DNA from: JAWXUK01 sp044432725
Lineage (GTDB): Bacteria > Bacillota > Clostridia > Oscillospirales > Oscillospiraceae
DNA length: 64,000 nucleotides
Direction of reading: 5' to 3'
Assembly (NCBI GenBank): GCA_044432725.1
Contig: JAWXUL010000003.1
Span: 1 to 64,000, forward strand
Below are positions 1-7,945 of the stretch, in pieces. The position numbers were made by a program, and so were the translations under genes. Every line of letters begins with the position of its first letter. Within the stretch, counting starts at the first letter, position 1. A model generated the notes under the pieces. That model ran no database searches and was not told the DNA's origin. It was given only the letters and a program-made list of their open reading frames with translations.

Positions 1-165
1 ATCTTCTGTGGTATCTTCCACTGTTGTATCTTCTGTGGTATCTTCCACTGTTGTGTCTTCTGTGGTATCTTCCACTGTTGTATCTTCAGTAGTATCTTCT
101 TCCACTGTTGTGTCTTCAGTGGTTTCTTCTTCCACTGTTGTATCTTCTGTGGTTTCTTCTTCCAC
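1..165 (-). repeat. In-frame 27/30-bp tandem repeat array coding an acidic Thr/Glu/Asp tail
   Basis: Units start at 1, 28, 55 (27 bp each), 82, 112 (30 bp each) and 142 (partial). Each encodes a variant of TTVEDTTED or TTVEEETTED, so unit number changes only tail length and not frame. The array continues past the window edge. It probably makes a flexible wall-spanning spacer. Confidence 0.85.
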
Positions 166-855
166 AACGACATCATCTTCTTCAGTCCCATTGACTGGTT
201 CGATGATTTCAAACTCTAATAATTTCTTGAAAACCACACAGCCTTCTACACGTTGGAAGGTTTCCCCTGTACCAAAAGCACCGTTAGAGCCTACCATCAC
301 TTTGTTGGCAATCACATCTAGCATATCTTGAAGCTGTCCTGTTGTGGCAAGTTCTCCTGTGCTTGGAATGTCATTGTATCCATCTAGCAAAGAAGCATCC
401 CCAGTCAGGAAATCTCCCCCATCCATCAAACGAGCCACCACTGTGGCAACATCTTCACGGGTGATGGATGTCCCTTGCCATCCATCGTTCATTTCCACAA
501 CACTTTGACCTGTGCTTGTCAAAAACAAGCCATGCTCAATCAAGACATTTAAGAAAGCATCAGACCAGTGGTTAATTGTGCCTTCTGTATCATATGCACC
601 ACCAAAAGTACCATTGACCACAACCACAGCGAACTCGCCATAAGTCATTATGCCACCAGGATCAAAATTGTTTTCTCCTGCACCAATCATCAAGCCTGCC
701 CCTACGGTTGTAGTGACAAAGTCTTTGCCCCAATGTCCATCATCCACATCGGCAAAACCACTTGCTTGAGTATGAAGTGGCAATGCAAGCATAAGCCCTG
801 CCAAAGTCAAAGCTGTTTGGCTCCTCGTCTTTTTGAATGTCATCTTGTTTTTCAT
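1..855 (-). CDS. S-layer homology (SLH) domain surface protein, 3' end outside window
   Basis: The gene reads leftward from ATG at 855 (upstream AGAAAGGA) and is still open at base 1, so its C-terminus is missing. Translation starts with a Lys-rich n-region and hydrophobic core ending near HTQASGFADV, a signal peptide. Three SLH-like repeats follow: about residues 27-85 (GFADVDDGHW), 92-145 (NHWSDAFLNVL, TREDVATVVARL) and 158-215 (YNDIPSTGELA, VEGCVVFKKLLEF). SLH domains bind pyruvylated secondary cell-wall polymers and anchor proteins outside Gram-positive cells. After residue 220 comes an acidic Thr/Val/Glu/Asp tail coded by tandem DNA repeats. It lies 336 bp downstream of feoB on the same strand with a promoter of its own. 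The first two SLH modules match the family best; the third is more diverged. The cargo domain is not visible. Confidence 0.8.
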   Translation of the reverse strand, partial: MKNKMTFKKTRSQTALTLAGLMLALPLHTQASGFADVDDGHWGKDFVTTTVGAGLMIGAGENNFDPGGIMTYGEFAVVVVNGTFGGAYDTEGTINHWSDAFLNVLIEHGLFLTSTGQSVVEMNDGWQGTSITREDVATVVARLMDGGDFLTGDASLLDGYNDIPSTGELATTGQLQDMLDVIANKVMVGSNGAFGTGETFQRVEGCVVFKKLLEFEIIEPVNGTEEDDVVVEEETTEDTTVEEETTEDTTVEEDTTEDTTVEDTTEDTTVEDTTEDTTVEDTTED

Positions 856-1139
856 GATTATCCTTTCTTTTACCATAGCATTTAAAATTAATTTGCCTTT
901 GTCAAACGAATCACAAGGACAAATCTGCTACTTGCAAACAAAATAATCAGGGAATCTTCCAAAACTTGCTGTTCCAGACTTTATCCCTATTTATTTGGTT
1001 TGATTCAAATTCATGTGATGCTATCCATCACGCTCATTTCTATCCCCAAGTCTACCAGAATCCACATTGGATTTTGTCAGAGCCAAGAGATCGTTTGTGT
1101 TCAGAAAGAAAGCACTGTGCCCCTTCCAGTCACCCCTAT

Positions 1140-1168
1140 ATTCTATATCTTCCCACAAAAAATGTCAA
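1140..1168 (-). promoter_or_regulatory. Sigma-A-type promoter for the SLH gene; rest of 856-1191 empty
   Basis: On the minus strand TTGACA (1163-1168), a 17-nt spacer and TAGAAT (1140-1145) form a good vegetative promoter just after the feoB stop. It would give a leader of about 280 nt before the SLH start at 855. I see no convincing gene, terminator or known riboswitch in the rest of this 336-bp gap. Confidence 0.6.
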
Positions 1169-1191
1169 TAGAGAAATTCCTATTTCTGACC

Positions 1192-3045
1192 TTACATTTG
1201 TTCCCATCTGGTAAAATGCTCTCTTCCTAAATACAGAAAATACCCAAGAGCCCCCAAAATCAAAAGCCCAATCCAATACCCCGCTCCCAAGGCACCTGTC
1301 CCAATCAAGGTTCCCAGCTGATACGTGACAAAAGCAAGGGCATAGCCCACAAAAAATTGAAGCCCCAAGGCGACCCCAAAAGAAAATTTTAATTCTTGAT
1401 ACATAATCTTCATTGCCACCAAACTTGGGGAAGAAAAGAGATAAAACATCAAAAAACTAAAAGCTGTCAGTGGAGTGAAGATTTGATACAAATCATTGGA
1501 ATGAGAAAAGACGAAAATTTCTCCTGCATACAAAAAGGACAAAGTCGCCAAGGCATTTTCTTTGGTAAAACAAGAAGCCATACACAAAATCACCACTTGC
1601 CATGCTCCCAAACCAAGTGGCAGAAAAATAGGAGAAAAAGCACTGCCCAAAAGTTCTAAAACACTTCTCCCACCTGTAAAGGAGATGGATTGTAAAATCC
1701 ATAAGATACTATTCCACAGCAAAATAATCACTGTGGCATTTTTTAAAAATGCCACTGTGCGTCCCATCATTTGTTTGAAAATCAAAGAGGGTCTTGGATA
1801 GCGATACTGGGGTAACTCCATAATAAACAAAGTATCCCCCTCAGCCCCAAACAGCTTTTTTAACAGCAGCCCCTCTGCGAAAAGCAATGCCACCATTATG
1901 AGAGTCATAATCAGGATAAACGCCCAGCTTCTTTGAAAAAAGACAGCTGAAAACAACAATAATAAAGGAAGCTTGTCCCCACTAATCACCAGTGGCATCA
2001 TAATGCCAAGTCGCTTTGCCTGACCTTTTTCCTCCATGGCTCGTGTGGCAAGAATCCCCGAGGCTGTGTTCCCTCCACCCACCACAAGTGGCAAAATGGC
2101 TTTCCCTGTCAGTCCGATTTTTTTGAAGTAACAGTCCATTAACACGGTGACCCGTGCCAAATATCCCGAATCTTCTGCCACAGAAAGAAAGAAAAATAAA
2201 AAAAGCATCACTGGCAAAAAACGTAGCACCACTGCCAATCCACCAAAAATCCCCTCCACCAAAAGTCCTCCCCAGAAATAAGGGAGTGAATATTCAAATT
2301 GAAGGAGCAAAGGAGTCAATCGACTGCCAAACAGCCCCTGAATCCACTGGGCAGAAAAGCTGTTGAGCTGATGACACAAAAGCATAAGGCTCATCACCAA
2401 GCCCATATACAAAGGCAGTCCAGAACCTTGTGCCATAAAGATCTTGTCCCATTTCTCTCCTTTTCTGCTCTTTTCCCCCTCCTTCTTCTGGCAGACCTGA
2501 GCCAAAATCTCTTGGATATAAGCAAAACGCTGGGATTCTTCGGTGATATGCTTTCGCTTGGCTGGCTTGGAGGCTGTGGCAGAAAGTGTCACCATCTCCC
2601 GCAAGGCATCCCCTCGCTCAGCAGAAATGGGAATCACAGGACAGCCCAAAGCCAGTGCCAAGGCACGTGTGTCCACTTCCTCTTCCATAATATCTATTTT
2701 ATTCAATGCCACAATCATTGGAATCCCTAATTCCAATAACTGGGTGGTGAAATATAAACTCCGTGACAGACTGGTAATGTCCACGATATTCACAATCACG
2801 TCACTTTTATCTGGGTTAATATAACTTAATGTCAAGGATTCCTCTTGGGTATATGCGTCTAAAGAATAAGTACCGGGCAAATCCACAATAGTGGCAAAGC
2901 CATAATCAGTCTTCATCTCCACTTCGCTGGCTGTCACCGTAACACCAGACCAGTTCCCCACAGATTCCTCTTCCCCTGTCAAAGCATTATAAAGAGTGGT
3001 TTTCCCACAGTTGGGATTTCCTGTCAAGCTAAGTCGTAATCTCAT
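1192..3045 (-). CDS. feoB: Ferrous iron transport protein B (FeoB)
   Basis: Inner-membrane Fe(II) importer with an N-terminal G domain. Visible G motifs: G1 GNPNCGKT at residues 9-16, G3 DLPG at 55-58, G4 NKID at 115-118. A basic linker (about 165-200) leads to a polytopic membrane region with the gate-type segments seen in FeoB. Start is taken as ATG 3045, because AGGAGG lies 9 nt upstream; the GTG two codons earlier is only 3 nt from the Shine-Dalgarno sequence. Length is 617 residues, at the short end for the family. It overlaps the end of feoA by 17 bp, consistent with translational coupling. Confidence 0.95.
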   Translation of the reverse strand: MRLRLSLTGNPNCGKTTLYNALTGEEESVGNWSGVTVTASEVEMKTDYGFATIVDLPGTYSLDAYTQEESLTLSYINPDKSDVIVNIVDITSLSRSLYFTTQLLELGIPMIVALNKIDIMEEEVDTRALALALGCPVIPISAERGDALREMVTLSATASKPAKRKHITEESQRFAYIQEILAQVCQKKEGEKSRKGEKWDKIFMAQGSGLPLYMGLVMSLMLLCHQLNSFSAQWIQGLFGSRLTPLLLQFEYSLPYFWGGLLVEGIFGGLAVVLRFLPVMLFLFFFLSVAEDSGYLARVTVLMDCYFKKIGLTGKAILPLVVGGGNTASGILATRAMEEKGQAKRLGIMMPLVISGDKLPLLLLFSAVFFQRSWAFILIMTLIMVALLFAEGLLLKKLFGAEGDTLFIMELPQYRYPRPSLIFKQMMGRTVAFLKNATVIILLWNSILWILQSISFTGGRSVLELLGSAFSPIFLPLGLGAWQVVILCMASCFTKENALATLSFLYAGEIFVFSHSNDLYQIFTPLTAFSFLMFYLFSSPSLVAMKIMYQELKFSFGVALGLQFFVGYALAFVTYQLGTLIGTGALGAGYWIGLLILGALGYFLYLGREHFTRWEQM

Positions 3046-3280
3046 CAGCACTTTCCTCCTTTGGGATCAGATGAATTTGCAAAGCAAGTGCCTCATCTAT
3101 GGCATAACGTCCATCTTTCAGCAACAAAACAAAGTTTATCTTGCTTTTCCAAACCAGTTCCAAGGTCTCCCCAGGAAAAAGCCCCAAGCTTAACAGATAG
3201 TTTTGCACCTTTTTGTTGCCCTCTAAAGATGACACCCAATATTCTTGCCCCAGTGTGGCTGTTGTCACATTTAACATCAT
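3029..3280 (-). CDS. feoA: Ferrous iron transport protein A (FeoA)
   Basis: Small cytosolic SH3-like protein that supports FeoB. 83 residues from ATG 3280, with GGGAGGAACG directly upstream; an ATG one codon later is also possible. Family features: the segment around NYLLSLGLFPGETLEL and the closing RYAIDEALALQIHL, where typical FeoA has R.IALR...A..I.V. It is the first gene of the feoAB operon and has a strong promoter 29 bp upstream of its start. Confidence 0.9.
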   Translation of the reverse strand: MMLNVTTATLGQEYWVSSLEGNKKVQNYLLSLGLFPGETLELVWKSKINFVLLLKDGRYAIDEALALQIHLIPKEESADEITT

Positions 3281-3308
3281 TCGTTCCTCCCTTGTAGGAT
3301 TCTTTGCT

Positions 3309-3337
3309 ATCATAGCAGAATTCTGCTTTTTTGTCAA
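3309..3337 (-). promoter_or_regulatory. feoAB promoter with a perfect palindrome between -35 and -10
   Basis: Minus strand TTGACA (3332-3337), 17-nt spacer, TATGAT (3309-3314). The spacer is almost filled by the 14-bp perfect palindrome AGCAGAATTCTGCT (3314-3327), which looks like a repressor operator. It does not match the classic Fur box or the IdeR/DtxR box, so the regulator is unknown; iron control is inferred from the genes only. Confidence 0.75.
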
Positions 3338-3350
3338 GAAAAGACAAAGG

Positions 3351-3507
3351 CAACACCTCACAATCCCTCATTCTCGACTTTAGGAAAAATAAGCCCCTCA
3401 AATTCGCTAAAAATCTCGGCAATCCACCAAGGATGACACTCAATTTTTAACTTTTTGAGGAACTGATTTTCCTCAAAATTCAAAAATGGGAATTATAAGG
3501 TATTGCC
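3351..3507 (-). repeat. Dispersed 157-bp repeat, copy 1 (upstream of feoA)
   Basis: Aligns end to end with 47994-48149 in the same orientation, with blocks such as CAACACCTCA, TCGGCAATCCAC, ACACTCAATTTT and AACTTTTTG shared, and similar outer ends (AATCCCTC on the left, ATTGCC on the right). The left end lies 13 bp upstream of the feoA -35 box. On the minus strand a frame runs from TTG 3483 to TGA 3358 (41 codons) and matches the copy 2 frame. No transposase is seen. The 133 bp from here to the mcp start hold only the mcp promoter. Confidence 0.8.
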
Positions 3508-3554
3508 AAAATCCTCAGAAAACAGAAATATCTGGATAAATTTGAAAAAAACAC

Positions 3555-3583
3555 TTGAAAAAATATTATTTGTGATATATAAT
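3555..3583 (+). promoter_or_regulatory. Sigma-A-type promoter for the first chemoreceptor gene
   Basis: TTGAAA (3555-3560), 17-nt spacer, perfect TATAAT (3578-3583), giving a leader of about 50 nt to the ATG at 3642. A motility-sigma (SigD, TAAA/GCCGATAA) promoter was not seen. Confidence 0.65.
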
Positions 3584-3641
3584 ATTTGAAATGCAATTTG
3601 TGAACATTCTGCAACGGCAGAGATAGGAAAGGGATATCCCA

Positions 3642-5633
3642 ATGAATAAAACAAAAAAATTTAAATCAATTCAAAAAGTATTGCTAGGACGGATTCGTCT
3701 TGCCCTGATTTCTTTAAGTTGTATGCTTTTTTGTATGATTTTATCTACAGCATCTATTTTGACCCAAGATACTTTAGAAATCACCATGAAACAAATGGCA
3801 ACAAACTCTGCTGAACATCTCACCTCTCAAGTGTCCATTTTCCAAGTCACAATGAAGGAAATCCCAAACTTTTCTGCCTTTGAAGATCCCCAAAGAAATC
3901 GGGAAGAAGTAATCGAAATTCTCAATGCTAAATCAGCAGAATACTGGTGCCTCACCTCTTTTGTAGACTTAGACGGCAACGATTTCATCACAGGCAATAA
4001 TGTCAGTGGAGAAACCTTTTTCCAAAAAGGCATTGGGGGAGAATCCTATATCTCTGCTCCAGTGGTCGCCAGTGATAACTCTGTCTCTTACATTATTTCT
4101 TGTCCCACCATTGTGAACGAAGAAGTGATTGGCGTTATGTATATGACACCTGATTACGACTATCTCTACAGCCTTGTCACAGCAAACTCTGTGGGGGTTT
4201 CTGGTCATACCTATATCATCAGCACCCGTGACGAAGTCATCATGGATGAAGACATTGTCACAGGTATCAAAGTCGGCTCCACTGCCCACCTGAACAAACA
4301 CGAGACCCATTTGAATTTTGAACAAAATGCCAAAGACAGTGTGGGAGATGGTGGCATAGGCTTTGGTAACTTCTTTGAAAGTGGCACTGTGCGAGTGGGT
4401 GGCTATGCCCCTGTGCCTGGCACCGATGGCTGGGTTTTAATCACCACAGCCGAAAGTTTTGAATTTTTAGAACTTCTGCCCACTGTAGTTTTTGGTGCCC
4501 TTTGCCTTACCATTCTGATGACTATATTTTTTGGCACCATCTTATCCACTAGCATCAACAATGTCATTGTCCCCATTAACAAATGCATCGAACGGATTTT
4601 ATCTCTGGCAAGTGGTGATTTGCAAGCTCCTGTTCCAGAAATCAAACGAAACGACGAAGTAGGACTTCTGGCTGACTCTACCAAAACCATTGTGGACTCC
4701 CTCTCTAACCTCATCGAAGACGAGCAACTGGTTTTAGGGGAACTTGCCCACGGAAACTTTGCAGTCCACAGTCGCAATCCAGAAGCATATATTGGAGACT
4801 TCGCCCCTCTATACCACTCTTTGCAAAGAATTTTAGAGAATATGAATCAAACCATGTCACAAATCAGCCAAGCTTCTGAAAAAGTAACAGATGGTGCCAA
4901 GCAAATGGCAAGTTCTTCCTCTTCTCTGGCAGAAGGTGCCACCACACAAGCCACCTCCACCAAAGAACTCAGTAGCAACCTTGATCACATCTCAGAGCAA
5001 GTTGCCACCTCTACCCAACGTGCCACTGACGCCCGAGCCCTGTCTGAACGGACTGGAGAAGAGGTGCGTTCTGGTAATGAATTTATGATTCAACTGCTAC
5101 AAGCAATGGATGATATCGCTGTTTCCTCTCAAAAAATTGAGCAAATTATCAAAAATATCGAAGATATCGCTTTCCAAACCAACATCCTAGCCCTGAACGC
5201 AGCCGTGGAAGCTGCCCGAGCAGGTTCTGCTGGCAGTGGCTTTGCTGTGGTGGCAGACGAGGTCAGAAATCTTGCCAATCGCTCTGCAGAAAATGCAAAA
5301 CAAACTGCCGATTTAATTGACAGCACCTTGCTTGCTGTTAGAAATGGTACTGGCATCGCCAACAAAACAGCCCAAAGCCTAAGCAATGTGGTCGTAGGTG
5401 TGGAAGAGGCAATCGTTGCCATTCACGACATCGCCCTTGCCATGGAAGAGCAATCTGGGGAAATCGAAAAAATCACTGGCAATATGGAATCCATCTCAGG
5501 GGTCATCGAAGACACCTCTGCCACCTCTAAAGAAAGTGCCCACACCAGTCACCAACTCTCTGCCCAAGCAGACTCTTTGCGTGAACTGTTAGAGCATTTT
5601 AAATTGCGAGACAATCAGGATCATAAATTTTAA
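3642..5633 (+). CDS. Methyl-accepting chemotaxis protein, Cache sensor type
   Basis: 663-residue membrane chemoreceptor. One membrane segment near 20-42, an extracellular sensor of about 240 residues with Cache-like features (GVMYMTPDYDYLYSLV, GYAPVPGTDGWVLITT), a second membrane segment near 280-305, HAMP, then a long coiled signalling domain. The hairpin tip that binds CheA/CheW is recognisable (IAFQTNILALNAAVEAAR, then GFAVVADEVRNLA). RBS is AGGAAAGGGA upstream of ATG 3642. It is monocistronic, with a promoter at 3555 and a terminator at 5651. The ligand cannot be told from sequence; Cache domains often bind small organic acids or amino acids. Confidence 0.95.
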   Translation: MNKTKKFKSIQKVLLGRIRLALISLSCMLFCMILSTASILTQDTLEITMKQMATNSAEHLTSQVSIFQVTMKEIPNFSAFEDPQRNREEVIEILNAKSAEYWCLTSFVDLDGNDFITGNNVSGETFFQKGIGGESYISAPVVASDNSVSYIISCPTIVNEEVIGVMYMTPDYDYLYSLVTANSVGVSGHTYIISTRDEVIMDEDIVTGIKVGSTAHLNKHETHLNFEQNAKDSVGDGGIGFGNFFESGTVRVGGYAPVPGTDGWVLITTAESFEFLELLPTVVFGALCLTILMTIFFGTILSTSINNVIVPINKCIERILSLASGDLQAPVPEIKRNDEVGLLADSTKTIVDSLSNLIEDEQLVLGELAHGNFAVHSRNPEAYIGDFAPLYHSLQRILENMNQTMSQISQASEKVTDGAKQMASSSSSLAEGATTQATSTKELSSNLDHISEQVATSTQRATDARALSERTGEEVRSGNEFMIQLLQAMDDIAVSSQKIEQIIKNIEDIAFQTNILALNAAVEAARAGSAGSGFAVVADEVRNLANRSAENAKQTADLIDSTLLAVRNGTGIANKTAQSLSNVVVGVEEAIVAIHDIALAMEEQSGEIEKITGNMESISGVIEDTSATSKESAHTSHQLSAQADSLRELLEHFKLRDNQDHKF

Positions 5634-5650
5634 ATCTTAAGAATATGCAA

Positions 5651-5685
5651 AAAACCAGTGCTGAAGTTTCAGCACTGGTTTTTAT
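5651..5685. terminator. Bidirectional terminator between mcp and yhcH
   Basis: AAAACCAGTGCTGAA, short loop GTTT, then CAGCACTGGTTTTT. The stem is perfect with a T-run on both strands. The stop codon of the convergent minus-strand gene lies inside the stem. Confidence 0.9.
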
Positions 5686-6124
5686 AATATACAGGGATTT
5701 TGACCACCATTTTTCTTAATTTATCTGGTGTTTTACTACAACATCCTGTTTTATGCCCATCATGAGGCAGTACCAAACAAAACATGCCTTCTTTCACCAC
5801 CACAGGACATCCTGTCCCCTTCATATATTGGATGTCTTTCTCTGGATTATACTCCTCTAAAGGAGAAAGAAAGCGAATATCTTCATATTCAATGGTTTCT
5901 TCCCCTGCTAGGGTGATGTGCACATCTAAATACTTTTTATGCAATTCGTATCTCTTAGTATCTAAAGGCACTGTCTCCATCTCTTGGATCAGGACAAAAT
6001 AATCCCCTTCTTCATATCTCCCCACTGGTTTCTCTTGCAAGGACAGGGCAAATGCCATGGCTTTGGAAAATTGTGGGTTCATCTTGTCATAATGTTCCTT
6101 GTTTTCTAAATAATCTAAAATCAT
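5669..6124 (-). CDS. YhcH/YjgK/YiaL family sugar-anomer protein
   Basis: 151 residues, the usual size for this cupin-like family (DUF386), whose members include N-acetylneuraminate anomerase and the EbgC-type beta-galactosidase partner. Diagnostic residues: HKKYLDVH at 62-69, a Glu pair in GEETIEYED, and PHDGH at 120-124, forming the metal/sugar site. RBS AAGGGAGAAGG precedes ATG 6124. It follows the ROK-family gene by 67 bp on the same strand, so the two probably act together on a sugar or sialic-acid-type substrate; no nan genes are seen in the window to settle this. Confidence 0.88.
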   Translation of the reverse strand: MILDYLENKEHYDKMNPQFSKAMAFALSLQEKPVGRYEEGDYFVLIQEMETVPLDTKRYELHKKYLDVHITLAGEETIEYEDIRFLSPLEEYNPEKDIQYMKGTGCPVVVKEGMFCLVLPHDGHKTGCCSKTPDKLRKMVVKIPVYYKNQC

Positions 6125-6191
6125 TTTTCCTTCTCCCTTATCTTTATTATATTATTTTAAATGATGCTTTTTTGTTTCTTTCAAAGTTCTG

Positions 6192-7562
6192 CTAAGCTTT
6201 GGGCAGAGAGGCAGCTGCCACAGATTGCCCCACCCGTCTGGACTTTTCATCCGGCAAAGCAAGAGAAATTTCCACCTCTGGATACTCTTCTGCTAAGACC
6301 TTTTTCCCAACAGCAAGGATGATGTCTCCACCCTTTCCAGACATCACTCTCCCCAACAGTAGCACATGGGCAAAGTGATAGAAATGATGATAATACCCCA
6401 GACTATGCCCCAGATATACCCCAATGGATTGGAAGATTGCCTTTGCTCTTTCATCCTCCTCTGCCATCAAAGCTTGCACCACTTTCAACTTTTCTGCTGG
6501 AGAAAGCCCCTCATCCAAGGTAATCCCAGCCTTTGGTGCCAGTTTGATCACAGCATCTTGGGAAAAATATTTCACGCCACAGCCAATATCCCCAGACCAT
6601 TCATCCACCATGGCTGTGGGAGAAGCATCCACAGGCACAAAAGCAAGCTCGTTGAGCCATCCAGTAATACAGCCATTCTGATCCACAAATCCCACTGCTT
6701 CACTGGTGCCCATGGCGATGCCCAATACATTATCCTCGCCCAAACTCATAGCGCCTGCCAAGGCTGACACATCTCCGTCATTACAAACAGCATAAGGCAC
6801 TTTCCCAAAAGAATCTTCCACAGCCCTACCGTAAATGTTTTTCACCTTTTCAGCAAACAAATCAGGGGGAACTTTCAGGAAGAGAGAAGCACTCTTGCAC
6901 TGATTATCCAAATAAACTCCAGCAGAGGAAATCCCCACAGCGTCCACTTTGGGGAGATGACTGGCAGCTGCTTTCAAGGCAGAAACAATGCCATCATAGT
7001 GATAGTCAGGGTCACTTTGTGTCTTTGGATGCCAGACAACTTCTTCAGAAAACAGAACCTCGCCATCTTTCACCGCAGAAACCTTTCTGTCAGATCCACC
7101 GGCATCAAATCCAATGCGACAGCCCTCTAGATGTCTCCCTATGGCTTGTGCATTCCCCACTGCCTCTGGGACTTTATCACAAGATTGAATGGCAAAAGGA
7201 TGCTCGAAAATATTCGCCATATAGTCCCAGTCAAATTCTTGGATCCCGCCTTTGGAAAAATCTTCTGCCATCAATGGCACCATATCAGGACAACCTGACA
7301 AATAAAATTGATATCCACCATAAAGCCACAGCATGGTTTTCATCAATCGTCGTAAATAATATCGATCTAGTTCTACTTTCTCTTTCGTGCCATATAAATG
7401 ACTATGGTATACAGCCATCTGCCCTGACAGTCCCTCTAGTGCAATGGAAAAAGGTACCGTTGCCCCTTGCAGAAAGGCAGTATTAAATTTTCCCATGGGA
7501 ATAAAATCAGGATCTAAGGAAGGGGTGTTTGCCAAGGAAATGGATAAGCCTAGAAATTCCAT
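6192..7562 (-). CDS. ROK/ASKHA-family sugar kinase-like protein with N-terminal extension
   Basis: 456 residues. The kinase core begins near residue 148 with a phosphate-1 motif (GFDAGGSDRKVSAV). It continues with VDAVGISSAGVY and the adenosine-type loop GIAMGTSEAVGF, as in ROK/ASKHA sugar kinases. The first ~145 residues (SISLANTPSLDPDF to HLEG) are not part of a standard ROK kinase and are not a helix-turn-helix that I recognise. The DGD catalytic motif is present as CNDGDVSALAGA. The ROK zinc motif CxCGxxGC is not visible. RBS GGAGGAAAAAAC, ATG 7562. It is co-transcribed with yhcH, so phosphorylation of the sugar whose anomer YhcH converts is a reasonable guess. Confidence 0.75.
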   Translation of the reverse strand: MEFLGLSISLANTPSLDPDFIPMGKFNTAFLQGATVPFSIALEGLSGQMAVYHSHLYGTKEKVELDRYYLRRLMKTMLWLYGGYQFYLSGCPDMVPLMAEDFSKGGIQEFDWDYMANIFEHPFAIQSCDKVPEAVGNAQAIGRHLEGCRIGFDAGGSDRKVSAVKDGEVLFSEEVVWHPKTQSDPDYHYDGIVSALKAAASHLPKVDAVGISSAGVYLDNQCKSASLFLKVPPDLFAEKVKNIYGRAVEDSFGKVPYAVCNDGDVSALAGAMSLGEDNVLGIAMGTSEAVGFVDQNGCITGWLNELAFVPVDASPTAMVDEWSGDIGCGVKYFSQDAVIKLAPKAGITLDEGLSPAEKLKVVQALMAEEDERAKAIFQSIGVYLGHSLGYYHHFYHFAHVLLLGRVMSGKGGDIILAVGKKVLAEEYPEVEISLALPDEKSRRVGQSVAAASLPKA

Positions 7563-7682
7563 GTTTTTTCCTCCTTTTTTCAGGTAATTTTAAGAATTGT
7601 TCCAGATAGTTTTTAAATATATCACAGTAATATCATAAGGCATGATGAAAAAAACATCTCTTAAAACAAAATCTATATCTAA

Positions 7683-7710
7683 AGTATAACAGAACCTAGG
7701 GAATAGTCAA
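7683..7710 (-). promoter_or_regulatory. Promoter for the ROK-yhcH operon
   Basis: Minus strand TTGACT (7705-7710), 16-nt spacer, TATACT (7683-7688), leaving a leader of about 115 nt before ATG 7562. The 383-bp gap 7563-7945 also carries the divergent promoter at 7745. Confidence 0.6.
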
Positions 7711-7744
7711 GTTTTTTTTGTTTCTTTTGCACAGAAAAATCCCC

Positions 7745-7773
7745 TTGACATTATTCGACAGATTTGTTATAAT
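7745..7773 (+). promoter_or_regulatory. Consensus promoter and long leader of the zinc-ribbon protein gene
   Basis: Perfect consensus: TTGACA (7745-7750), 17 nt, TATAAT (7768-7773). The transcript would carry a leader of about 165 nt. This includes a hairpin formed by AGGTTTTTCT (7826-7835) and AGAAAACCT (7848-7856), then the RBS AAAGGAG just before ATG 7946. The leader matches no riboswitch that I know. Confidence 0.75.
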
Positions 7774-7945
7774 TAACAGTACATTGTAAAAATGTGGCTT
7801 TTCTGAATAAAGCTTCGTTTTTGGAAGGTTTTTCTCCCTTTTCATGAAGAAAACCTGACACAATTCGAAAACACTAGTCGGATTTCTTTTGGCTTTTCAG
7901 CAAAATGCAGATTTTTAACAAATTTTTAATCTAAAGGAGTTTTTT

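Noticed and set aside
8..331. Plus-strand Ser/Val repeat protein
   Set aside because: It is the reverse strand of the SLH gene's tandem repeats, which read as a sensible acidic tail after three SLH domains on the minus strand.
3093..3443. Minus-strand frame of 116 codons overlapping feoA
   Set aside because: It overlaps feoA in another frame and crosses the feoA promoter; only the repeat's short frame nearby is worth notice.
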